From positions 19,716,212 through 19,780,211 of the forward strand of contig JAKZAP010000021.1 in assembly GCA_023053575.1 (NCBI GenBank): a stretch of DNA of 64,000 bases, written 5' to 3'. The position numbers were made by a program, and so were the translations under genes. The notes under the pieces are model-generated. The model had not been told where the DNA came from. It was given only the letters and a program-made list of their open reading frames with translations, and made no database searches. Positions 36,101 through 48,100 of this stretch are shown one piece after another (position 1 is the first letter of the stretch; each line of letters opens with the position of its first letter). This DNA comes from Branchinecta lynchi. Its lineage: Eukaryota > Arthropoda > Branchiopoda > Anostraca > Branchinectidae.

Positions 36101-39100
36101 AGGCCCGCCCGTCTTCAGAAGAAAATCACGCTATCCACAAGGTCCCAGTGACCCTTATTCACGACCTAGCCTTATCCACCACCCTTGAAACCATATCAGT
36201 ATCAAATAAAATGTGCTTGCTTTCATTCTAGAGCCGTATCGTTGAAGAGCTTGAGAAGTCCCAGCTTCTCAAGGTCCGAAAGGTCCTGGTACTTGAGACC
36301 TCTGAACTGAGTGGGACTATTTTCTCTCCTGCCACAACTATTTCACTGATGGTCAGCGCGAGGTCTTACACAAAAGGATTCCCAGCTGACATTTCCTACC
36401 AGCAGCTTTGTGAGACGTGGACCTTCAGTCTGAGAGGCCATGCCGAAGCGAAGGTAGGAGAAATATATTTAAAACAAGACCAAAGGCTTCAGTGGGATCC
36501 CAAAGACAAACATAACGAAAGAAATAGAAAACCGTGATTTTCGGGGTTTTTTGTTGATCAGCTAATTATCCCTCTAGGATGATGTGCGAGGGATAAATAT
36601 AAATTCGGATATTTCGGTTGCACTTCCGGCAAACCGTCCTCAGCGAAAAACAAAACAAAACTAAATCATAAAATCCACCACAATCACAACAGGAGAACGA
36701 TGCGGAACCAACAGACAATAAGACGAGATGTAGCTAAAACCAGAAGAAAATGGTGCGGATGCAGATAAAAATAAAATAACGAAAGATAAAATGTGCGTGT
36801 TAAAAATGTATATGTACAAATCTGTGATTATTTACAATTCTGAGCTCTGTGTGTATTTACAATTTACCATCCGTCTGGGAAAGCGCAGAAGCTTTCACCC
36901 AGAAAACGGCCCACTCGAAAAATCCATTATACGTTGACCACTTTTGATAAAATCTTCCACAAAAAAGACAAACGATTTATTGGACTTGTATTCATCTGGA
37001 CTATAGGGGCTTGTAGATTCCAGTCTTCATCAGGATCTGTGGGCATATTATGTTTCCCTAACCAACCACTTAAAGTTTAACTGAAAAGGGGAAACTTAAA
37101 GAAGCTTGAAAACCTGGCGAAAATGCGTTACTTCGTTGCTACGCTGTTTACGAATAGTCATTTTCAAGTAGTAGTATTTCCTTGTCTGATTTGTATGCTA
37201 TGTGCGCTTTATGTGTTAAATGCTTGACGAAAACGATTTACGAAAAATAACTGTTCGATCAGTGAGCTACCTTCAGTAAGCTGATCACTGGCCACTGAAA
37301 CGCCGCTTATGTCTTGAGATTCAATTTTTCAGCGTCTTAGTAGAAATTTGCGCTGTGAGGACGACCGTAGATATATTGAACGTCATTCTAGAGTAAAAAG
37401 TGAAACAAAAAATCCTTAACACAATCAAAAAAATGCAGTGTATTCAGTTAAATGATGCAAAACGGTTTGAGAGGTTATGTGGAAGTAAAGGTTGAAGAAT
37501 TTACTCAGAAAGGGTGGGGAAGGGGTAGACACTAGGGTGGAAAAGTACATTCACTGATCAAAAAAGGGGACATTTTATTTGAGGGAGCTCGGTCCACATC
37601 TGACGAGCTCTGCTAGAAGTACCAAATGCTCTAGACCCGCGCAAACAAAAACTCATAATTATCTGGGAGAAGTGGCAATAGTGTGCATTAATGCAAAAGA
37701 GTATTGAGACTATAGCATGAAATTAATCGAAAAAGCCGTCACTGCACACACGCGTCGTCCGCCTAGCAAAATCGGTCACTATGCCCGCTTTTTCTGATGT
37801 TCCTCCACCCATAGCTTCGCACAGACACCCTTCACTGAACCCGCCCGTTAGTTCTCCTACCAAACCCGTCACCATGCCCAGTTTTCCAAAATTTTCGGAC
37901 ACCCTTCATTGACTCGTCAAAATCCGTCACAGCGTCAAACCTTTAGTTTCCCTCCCGTCAGTCCTCCCAACCTTTAGTGGTTCGTCCATGAACCTACTCA
38001 AAAAATTCAAGTACCTACTTAAAAAATTCAAGTACCTACTTAAAAAAAATCAAGTACCTACTTTAAAACTTCAAGTATATACTTAAAATACTCAAGTAAA
38101 TCTTATAATGAAAAATTCTTCCTAAATAAATGGATGAAAAGGCTCCAATCAAAGTCTATGATTTTAGTGAAAAGAAGCCTCCCGGTCAGTTGACACGTCG
38201 CCATGGGAAATATTTACATTACGCGGCGTTTACACGTACAGGAAAACTTGAACAGAATCCGATATTGATGACAAGATCATGTTGACACTCGGAGGGAAAA
38301 AAGTAAATTCTTCAAGCCAGAAGATCTGACAAAAAGAAATTCACTAGCTAATAAAGAAAAATATTTTGAGAGCATTGATGACATCAGTACTGAATACTGA
38401 TGACTGCTGCTCTCAAAAGATTGCTAGACTTTTTTGTTTAGTCTTTTTACCAGCGGTGCCGACGAGATCCCGTTCAAGTAGACTGGAATTCCTTTCATCA
38501 TGAAAGGATTCTCGTCCCGCTAGACTTTCTTCCTAGTCGTCTTCACGAACGGAATCCTTTCGAGTCGACCGGAATTCCTTTCCACTCGACGGGATTTCTT
38601 ATCCGTGTAAGCGCAACACTAGTGACTCCGAAAATGCAAGGAAGGCAAACCTATTGCTGAATGCCAGGTAGGTGGTGGAAAGACGTGGTTGTTTTTTCGA
38701 GGATTTACTGGATTTTTGCCTGTTAAACGTCCATTTTCTTCATTTTAGGTCTGGTCTCAACTTGACAAGCTACCCAGAGCCAGCGATCACTACCAAGTCT
38801 TGTGGAAAATTTCCGGGTTATCATTTGGCAGTTTTTGCGACCGCAGAACCTTCGAGGAGTCTGCAACTGTAAACGACGACGCACTACAGATTCAGTTGCA
38901 GTTCGTGAACAACAAGAGCCTCGAGCTACACTTCGTGGGACCAGGTTACACCCGGAAAATGATCATACCCTTTACTAGTATCTTCGAGTTCGCACTTATT
39001 GACTGGACAGTTGTTACCCTCTTCTTACCAATCATAAGTGTACCGTCGCTTCTTACCGTTGGTGATGCCCCGGAGTACATAAACTTGAAGTACCGAAGTG

Positions 39101-42100
39101 ACCTCGATCCGATTGACCGTGACCTGCTCAAGAAATTTGCCGAAAACGATGTCGTGGCGCTGCGTTTTGAATTTGCCGCTGCTGATGAGACGGAATACCG
39201 CTCGCAATGGCCGCTTCTTCGCAAGGTTCTCGGTACACAGCATTACTTTCCGATACAGCTCTACGACACGCATGTATCGTTACGCGAGTCTGATACAACC
39301 CTGTATCCGATTCAGAAATCACTGCATGAATCTGGGAGAAAGAACCGAAAAATTTGGAATCTTCTTTGGGACATATCTGTGATGAAATCGCGAAGGACTG
39401 TTGCGCTGCCAGATAGTATGCTAGCGAAAATATATTTACTCATATCACACTGCGATAACTTGTCGGGGCTGATGTCAATACTGAAGTATATTGAACAGTC
39501 AACGCTCCATTCCTACTGGCTGGATTTGAAGAAAGTGCTAGCCGACTCTGCAGAAGAAGACCTGTTCATCTCTACTGAACGACCTCGGAACCCGTTGGAA
39601 GTTCAGAGGCTTATCACCACCCCCACCAGGGATGTCTACTACCCACCGATCACCATGAAAAGCAGCCGTTTGTTTCGCAAGTTTGGTGATTTCGAATTCG
39701 CGATTGTTGGATTCCGTGATGAGCAGCTTCAAAAGCTGCGCGGTGTGAGTTCGTTCGAGTTTGTTGGCGGTATCCTGCGCGATGGGCTACTCCTGAACGG
39801 TCGCAGGTTCCGGTTCTTTTGTGCAAGCGCCAGTCAACTGCGTGATCACAAAGCCTTTTTCATCGCTGCTGACCTTCCTAGCGTCGTTCTGGAATTACGA
39901 GCGCGGATCATTCTCAATCAGAGGTCATTCTCCTCTGTAGCGCAGTACTCTTCAAGACTGGGCCTCTTCTGTACGTCTGACAGTCCGTCCTTAGATGTCC
40001 ATCGCCAATCAGTGGTTCTCCTTCCTGATGAGGTGGCGGTTAACGGCGATAAGTTGACAGATGGCGTTGGATTGATTAGGAGCAGTGTAGCGGAGAAAGT
40101 TGCGGCGAATTTAAAGCTTGACCATGTTCCTTCTGCGTTCCAGATTCGAATTGCAGGTATCAAAGGTAAGAGAAGATTTTTTCTGTCAAAGTGTAACTCT
40201 CTAACTTGGCTTCCACGCTTCCATGAGAGGAATACTGGAATACTAATTCTTCTGCCCAATTTTTATGTAGTTTCATCCCATCATTTATTTCTGGTCATAT
40301 CTTGTAATTTTTTTATCTTTAATTTTTTTCGGTTCTGTGTCCCGTACGGAAAAACTCATTAAAATGTCACATAATGTCATAAGCAAATCATGATTTCCCA
40401 TTTTATCATTAAATAAATCATGGAGAAATCATGATTTTCCTTTAATATGAAATTGATGTCACGAAAAAATCATGATCAGACAATAGTCATAATTATTTAT
40501 CAGAAAAATCACTATATTTTATATTTATGATTTCTCTAAATCATAATAAATCATGAACAGGAGTTAGGCATTTATGATTTAGTCTTCATGACTTCAAAGA
40601 ATCTTGAAAAGATCATAATTGGAACTTAAAATGATTTTGAAAATCATTAAAAAATCACTTCTGTGATGATTTAAGCCGTCGTGATCTTACAAATCGTGGA
40701 AGATCGTAGTGATATAAGTTTTATGACCTGGGAAATCATAACAAATCGTAACGACGAATTACGAAAGTTATGATTCCGTGTTTATGATTCAAAAAATCAT
40801 AAACTAAACATTTTGAGAAGGATTATGATTTTGATTAATCCTTAACAGATCATTTCAATGAGGAATGAAGCCGTCGTGATCTCAGAAATCATGAAAGATC
40901 ATAGCGCTAGAAATTTGTTGATCTCAAAGATCATAATAACGAATCATGAAAGTTCTGAATCGGTCTTTATGATCTTGCAGGTCATAACCAGGTCATATTG
41001 CAAAGTTTTATGATTTTTTTAAATCATCCAGAGATCATTTCTAAGCTAACATAAGCCGTCATGATCTTGAAAATCAGAAAAGTATCACATCTCCTGAAAT
41101 TTTGTGATCTTGGTATCATTAAAGATCATATTCGGAAGTTTTATGTCTTTGATAAATCATTAAAATATCATCTCGATTTTGACTCTAGGCGTGGCAATCT
41201 TAGAAATCACGAAATGTCTTAGCACCGTAAATTGTTTGACACAGGAACTAATAACCATGAACTATGAACGTTGTGATCCAGTCTTGATGTTTCAGAAATC
41301 ATAAATTCACCTTGCATCATGATTTTTGTCATACCGTAGACAAAGGTCATATTGATATTGAAAGCCAGGTTTTAAGAATAATAACTTGTTGATGTCCGAT
41401 ATTTTTTTATTCATTTGTAGGTAAGCATAGCAGATAGCAGCATATCCCTCAACTTATTGCCTATCTGCATCTATACTCTTGTTGCCCCTGGTGAATGACT
41501 AACTGCGATTTATACATATTAAAATCCGACAACTAGATCTGTTGCAGTTCTCGCATGCTTCTCGTAGTCGGGGCCTGCATATGTGGGCCTGCACGTGGTG
41601 GAGGAAGATGGACGCACAATTCCCATTGACGGGCGAAAACACTGCATGCAGTGGACTTCGTGTCAACTCAATCTGTCGGTGCATGCTGGTCTTGCCCGTG
41701 GTCGAGTACTATGTCGCACACTGTCATAAGAAATCATGGTTTCCAAGTTTATCATTAAAAATATCATGGAGAAATCATGATTTACCTTGTGTATGACATT
41801 GGTGTCCCGAAAAAGTCATGATCAGACAATAGTCATAATCGTTTATCAGAAAAATCACGATATTTCATATTCATGATTTCTCCAAATCATTAACAAATCC
41901 TGAACACCAGGTACGCATGTATGATTTAGTCTTCGTGACTCCAAAAATCTTGAAAAGATCAGAATTGGAATTTTAATGATTCTGAAAAATCATTAAGAGA
42001 TCCCTTCTGTGATAATTCAAGCCGTCGTGATCTTACAAATTATGAAAGATCGTAGCGATGTGAGTTTTGTTACCTGGGAAATCAGAAGAAATCGTAATCT

Positions 42101-45100
42101 TGCATCGTAAACAGGTCATACTGAGAAGTCTTGTGATACGGGACATCAAAATGAATCATGACCATCAATTCTGACAGTTGTGGCTCAGTCTTTATCATTG
42201 TCAGAATCACAAACAGATCATACCGGGAAGTTTTTAGAAACTGGTGCTACAACCCATCTAAAACGTTGTGCTTCAAATATGTGCACGGAACTTTGATTCT
42301 GGGGGGAGGGGGGAGCCCTCAATCTAATGTTGTGGTGACGTGAACTGACCAAGAAAGATGTTCGAATTTTACTTAGTATCCTCTCACAGCTGAGCGTTCG
42401 ACGGCGAGCTTTTTTTGCTCATCTTTAAAATTGTATTCTTTCTTTTGTCCAAAAGAAACGCTATAATATTCATGTGAAACTCATTTTCTTTCGAATTTCA
42501 ATGCCATAAAATCGGAAAAGTGAAGATCACCAAGACTCCATTTGCTGGTCTTGTCTAGAAAATTGGCCGGAATTAGTACAAATTCCGTTGAACCCGCAAT
42601 TCTCAGGTGCCATAACACCTGCTGCATACGTGCCAAGTAGTTGGATTTCATGGCTAAAGCATTACCTTGTCGGTCAGTTGTCAGCAAACCTAAATCATTG
42701 CCTTTGGGTCAGGAATACAGGACTGGTAATTCCTCGTAGTTTGGTCCAAACCGTGAGAGGGATTTCGAAAACTATAGAGGGATTAAGTTCAATCCGCGCT
42801 ATGACTCTTTTGCTTTCAGCGCGCGGGATTCAAATTTACCGATGAAAGGCGTTGGCGCTAATTTTGTTATGGGTATGTTTCTTATGTATTTGATTGTTGT
42901 TTAGTTTTTCGTACTATTCCGTTGATATGAACAAATACAGGCTTTGATATTTGAGTGTTTGATGCTGTGTTCTCTTTTGTTGATGTGTGTCCTGCTTATA
43001 AGGAGGTCAAGTTAGCCTATCCTATGATATTGCTTTGCTTGTCCATACCTATTGTTGGTTATATCCAGCATTTTATCGAACAGATCAGTCGTATACATAA
43101 GAACTATTATTTACTTGTTTCCCAAACATAAGTGGATTGATACAGAAGAGGTACCCTACCTCAGACAAGATTTCAAATTTCCAGTTAAATCTATCTCGCT
43201 TATAAAGGAGCCCACAAATATGACAAACATACTAGATTGAAGCTTATAGAATGGTTTACACACTGAAGAAATAAACCTTGCTTCAATATTTCTAGTTAAA
43301 CCTATGTTTGTTTCCCAACCATTCCTCCTCATTGTTACCAGAGCTCGTATTCCTTGCTGTTATCCACAAGCAGCTTCAAAACCAAGAAAAGGCATAGAAT
43401 TTGAGTATTTTGGGACACATGATTGTTCTAATGAGATAGTCTATTTAGGGGTAAGCAAACGTGATGAATCCGAAGATGATAATTATAATGGTATATAATA
43501 TAGATATAAATAGAATGGTTTACACACTGAAGAAATAAACATTGCTTCAGTATTTCTAGTTAAACCTATCTTTGTTTCCCAACAGTTCCTCCTCATTGTT
43601 ACCTGAGCTCGTATTCATTGCTGTTATCCACAAGCAGCTTCAAAACCAAGAAAAGGCATAGAATTTGAGTGTTTTGGGACACATGACTTTTCTAATGAGA
43701 TAGTCTATTTTGGGTAAGAAAACATGATGAATCCGAAGATGATAATTAGAATGGTATATAATATAGATATAAATAGAATGTAAACAATTAATAGCAAAGC
43801 AGACTTGTCACCACAGCATAACAAAAATAAAGCATGATGTACGGAAAAACTCATTAAAATGTCACACAATGTCATATCATAAGAAAATCATGATTTCCCA
43901 TTTTATCATTAAATAAATCATGGAAAATTCATGATTTTTCTTTTATATGACATTGATGTCACGAAAAAGTCATGATCAGACAATAGTCATAATTATTTAT
44001 CGGAAAATCACGATAATTTGTATTCATGTTTTCTCTAAATCATAATAAATCATGAACAGGAGCTAGGCATTTATGATTTAGTCGTCGTGACTTCAAAAGA
44101 TCTTGAAAGATCATAATTGGAACTTAAATGATTATAAAAAATCATTAAAAAATCACTTCTATGATGATTTAAGCCGTCGTGATCTTAAAAATCATGGAAG
44201 ATCTTAGTGATATAAGTTTTGTGACCTTGGAAATCATAAAAAATCGTAACCACGAATTATGAAAAATATGATTCAGTCTTTATGATTAAAAAAATCATAA
44301 ACTAGTCATTTTGACAAGAATTATGATTTTGATTTACCAATAACAGATCATTTCAATGAGGAATGAAGCCGCCGTGATCTTAGAAATCATGAAAGATCGT
44401 AGCGGTAGAAATTTTGTGATCTCTAAAATCCTAATAACGAATCATGAATCGGTCGGAAATTTGGAAATTTGGAAAAATTTCCGGAAAATCGGAAATTTGG
44501 CCGGAATTAGTACAAATTAAAACTATTTTCGTTGAACCCGCAATTCTCAGGTGCCATAAAACTGCCCCGTACATGCTAAAGCATTACCTTGTCGGTCAGT
44601 TGTCAGCGGACCTAAATCATTGCCTTTGGGTCAGGAATGCAGGACTGATAATTCCTTGTAGCTTGGTTCAAACCGTGAGAGGGATTTCGAAAACTACAGA
44701 GGGATTAAGTTCAATCCGCGCCATTAGTCTTTTGCTTTTAGCGCACGGTTTAGATTTGATTCAAATTTGCTGATGAAAGGCGTTGGTGCTAATTTTATTA
44801 TAGGTATGTTTCTTAATTATTTTATTGTTATTTAATGTTTCGTACTGTTCCGTTGATATGAACGAACACAGGCTTTGATATTTTATTTTTCGATTCTCTG
44901 TTCCCTACTGTTGATGTGTGTCCTGCTTATAAGGAGATCAAGTTACCTAGCCTATGATATTGCTTGTCCATGCCTATTGTTGGTTATACCCAGCAATTTA
45001 TATAGAAAGTTCAGTAGCATACCTAAGAACTATTATTTATTTTTTTCCCAAAACATAAGTGTAGTGATACAGGAGAGGTACCCAACCTCACACAAGATTT

Positions 45101-48100
45101 CAAATATCCAGAGAAATCTTCCGTGAGAAAAATCTATCTGGCTTAAAAAGGGACCCACAAATATGATAAACATACTAGATTGAACCTTATAGAATGGTTT
45201 ACACACTGAAGAAATAAATTTTGCTTCGGTATATCTAGTTAAACCTATCTTTGTTTCTCAATAATTCCTCCTCATAGTTACCTGAATCCTTGTTGTAATC
45301 CGCAAGCAAATTCAAAACAAAGAAAATGCACAGAATTTGAGTATTTTGACACACGATTGTTGGGTTGTGTTAAAACAAGATTTTGTTCACACTTGGTGTG
45401 GGGAAACTATGGGTAAAAGAACAGGACAAGTTCATAGATGGGCTCCGTAAATCCATATTTGGGGTGGGGGAGGGGGTTCAAGTGTTGGGGTAGCAAAATA
45501 TTTTTAAAAGCTAATGAGATAGTCAATTCAGGGGTAAGAAACCATGCTGATTCCGAAGATGATAGTTATTTTCTCACCAGAATAATAGTTCGCCCTGAAT
45601 CCGGCAGAATTTCTGGAAAATTTGTTAAAGTTAAGGTTTTACTCGAAGTTGATTAGAGGTATTGAAACAGAGGTAAGCAGACTTGCTGAATCCTTATATT
45701 CAAATTATTTTCTCTCCGGACGAGCAGTTCACCCGGAATCCGTCCAAAACCGAAAAATGGTTGAAAGTAAAAGTTCCACTGAAAGTTGATTAGAGGTCGG
45801 ATGTAGGCGTGAAGAGACGTCCTGGATCAGTGTATGAAAACTATTTTCTCGCCGGACAAATAGTTCGCCCGGAATCCGGCCAAAATCAGAAAATTTGCTG
45901 AAAACAACAGTTTTGTCTGAAGTTGAGTAGTTCGGCCGTAATTTGTAAAAAATTTAGGGCTACAGAGCCCATCTACGAACTTGACCTTACCCTTGAACCA
46001 GACAATTCTCACACCAAGTTTCAGCAAAACATCTCATTCGACGGACGGACAACTTTTGCGATGTCATAGGTATCCCTCCACTTACGTTTTGAGATCCCAA
46101 TAATCAAGACTTCATCAGAAAATACCCTGAAAGATCTTCAATGACCAGACTCATCGTATTTCCGGAAATATTTTTCGAAAGTCGGTCTTTTTCAAAATCC
46201 GGATTCTTCAAATCCAGTTCCGGCTTCCCATGATAATTCGAGAAGAATAAAAGCATGTATTCAAATAATGTATACGACGGATACATCAGCTAAGATGTTT
46301 CGTCAGCGATATTTCGGCCCTTCTTGGCAAGGGTCCTCGTCAGGCTGTCAATCTTCAGGGTCAACGTCGGGGAAGGAAACAAACCTGTTATGATGTATGA
46401 TTACAGGTTTGTTGCTTTCCCCTACGAGCATCGTAGCTTACGTATCCGTTGTACACATTATTTGAAACATTTATTCAAAACAATGTTTACAACGGATACG
46501 TCAGCTACGATTCTTCATCAGCGATATTTCGGCCCTTCTTGGCAAGGGTGCTCGTCAGGCTGTCAATCTTCTGGGTCAACGTCTGGGAAATAAAAAAACT
46601 AACAAATAACTGAAGCTTCTACCGACTATAAATATCTTATTAAAGTAAATTACCTTCAAATACCACTATAGTGAAAAAACTAGTCCTGAGATTTCATTTT
46701 TTTACACGGACGCTGTTTTTGCTGCACGATTGGGGCGATGACAGGAAAGGTTTTTTTCTGCATTTTCATCAACTTCGGTTTTGTTATTAATAAGCGGCTG
46801 AAAACTTAAATATTATTTCATTAATAGCCTCGTTCTACGTTTCTATTATGGAATACTCGCCTGTATCTATTACTTTGAATAATTACTGCATGAATAATAC
46901 TGCATTTTGAAACATTTGTTTGTGGTTTATTTGACGTTGATATATCTGGAAGCTCTAGTCCATGTCGTTAATTTTGGTACTAGCCGTTTTTTAATCAATA
47001 AGAAGTTTCATTGATGATGATCTCTGTGTCCGACGAAGATGTATTCGTGACTCATAAATATGCATCGGTCATCAGAGATGGGCGAATCCGATTCTGTATA
47101 ACCCTCACTCGTACGAATCCCACCAAATTTCTAGTCTAGATCCTTCTAGCATCCGTTTCCCAATTCTACACAGTCGGCATAGGCAATCCAAGATTTGATT
47201 TCTACCACCAACCCTCCTCAGTGATGTCTACCCCTGGATTCGGATTCTAATCATTTCATGATCGGTTTCGCCCATCTCTGATCGTAACTTGCTTTTAGTT
47301 TCCCACTTGCTTTTAGTTTCCCAGTTAACTATTTTTCCGATCACCTATGACGTCTTAAAAGTACTCGAACTGACCGTCCGTCCGTCTGACAAACACTGAC
47401 AAAGAACAGATCTACAAAGGCCCGATTGTCTGGATTAATAGTCAAAGAAATCATACAAAATTGTGTGATCTGTTATCTGAAACATTTGTTCCTGGTTTAT
47501 TTGATGTTTGTGCGTATCTGAAAGTCCATATCGTTAATTTTGGACTATATAAGCCAGTTTTTCAATAAGAAGTTTTAGTGATGATGATCTGAAAGTGAAT
47601 TGTAGGATATCAGAACAGAGAGGTCTAATTACGAGCATGTTTCTGGATGCATGTATACTTAATAGCTGAGACGTGTCCACCCATAAACGATGCTCCTTTA
47701 AGTTTTAGTTCACTAGCTAGTACGTTGTCGAGCTCGTAGACACATCGCTCGACCGCTCGCAAGACCAACAGGGCACAACTTCATGCATGTTTTTGTCCAT
47801 CTATGATAGGACCCTGCATCCACTTTCCTTCACCACGTGTAGGCCCACATACAGCACCCGACCACAAGAAGCATGCGAGAACTGAAAAGACCGTTACTGT
47901 GTTTTTAGTATGAAGAAATAATAGCAAAGCAGACTTTGTCACCACAGCATAACAAAAATAAAGCATGCGATGGCGATAAAGCCATCGAGGTCATCCAAGC
48001 GCAGCAAAACATTCGCAGCCAGGCCCAGCAAAAATTTTCATACGTGTTGCTTTCCTCCCTACAAAAGAATAAAAGAATGTTATTCAAAATCAAGATCATT

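Larger units (their letters stand above)
36454..38748 (+). other. Fusion gene intron 3 (2.3 kb)
   Basis: GTAGGA donor and TTCTTCATTTTAG acceptor. Besides the solo terminus at 36472 it contains non-repetitive AT-rich sequence, the CAAGTACCTACTT array at 37985-38100, and a short cluster of AAAGGAATTC-type motifs (GGAATTCCTTTCATC, GAATCCTTTCGAGTCGACCG) at 38480-38610. No other gene is visible. Confidence 0.8.

Noticed and set aside
38946..40259. Antisense open frames across the RdRP exons
   Set aside because: They are shadows of the conserved plus-strand coding sequence and show no domain of their own.
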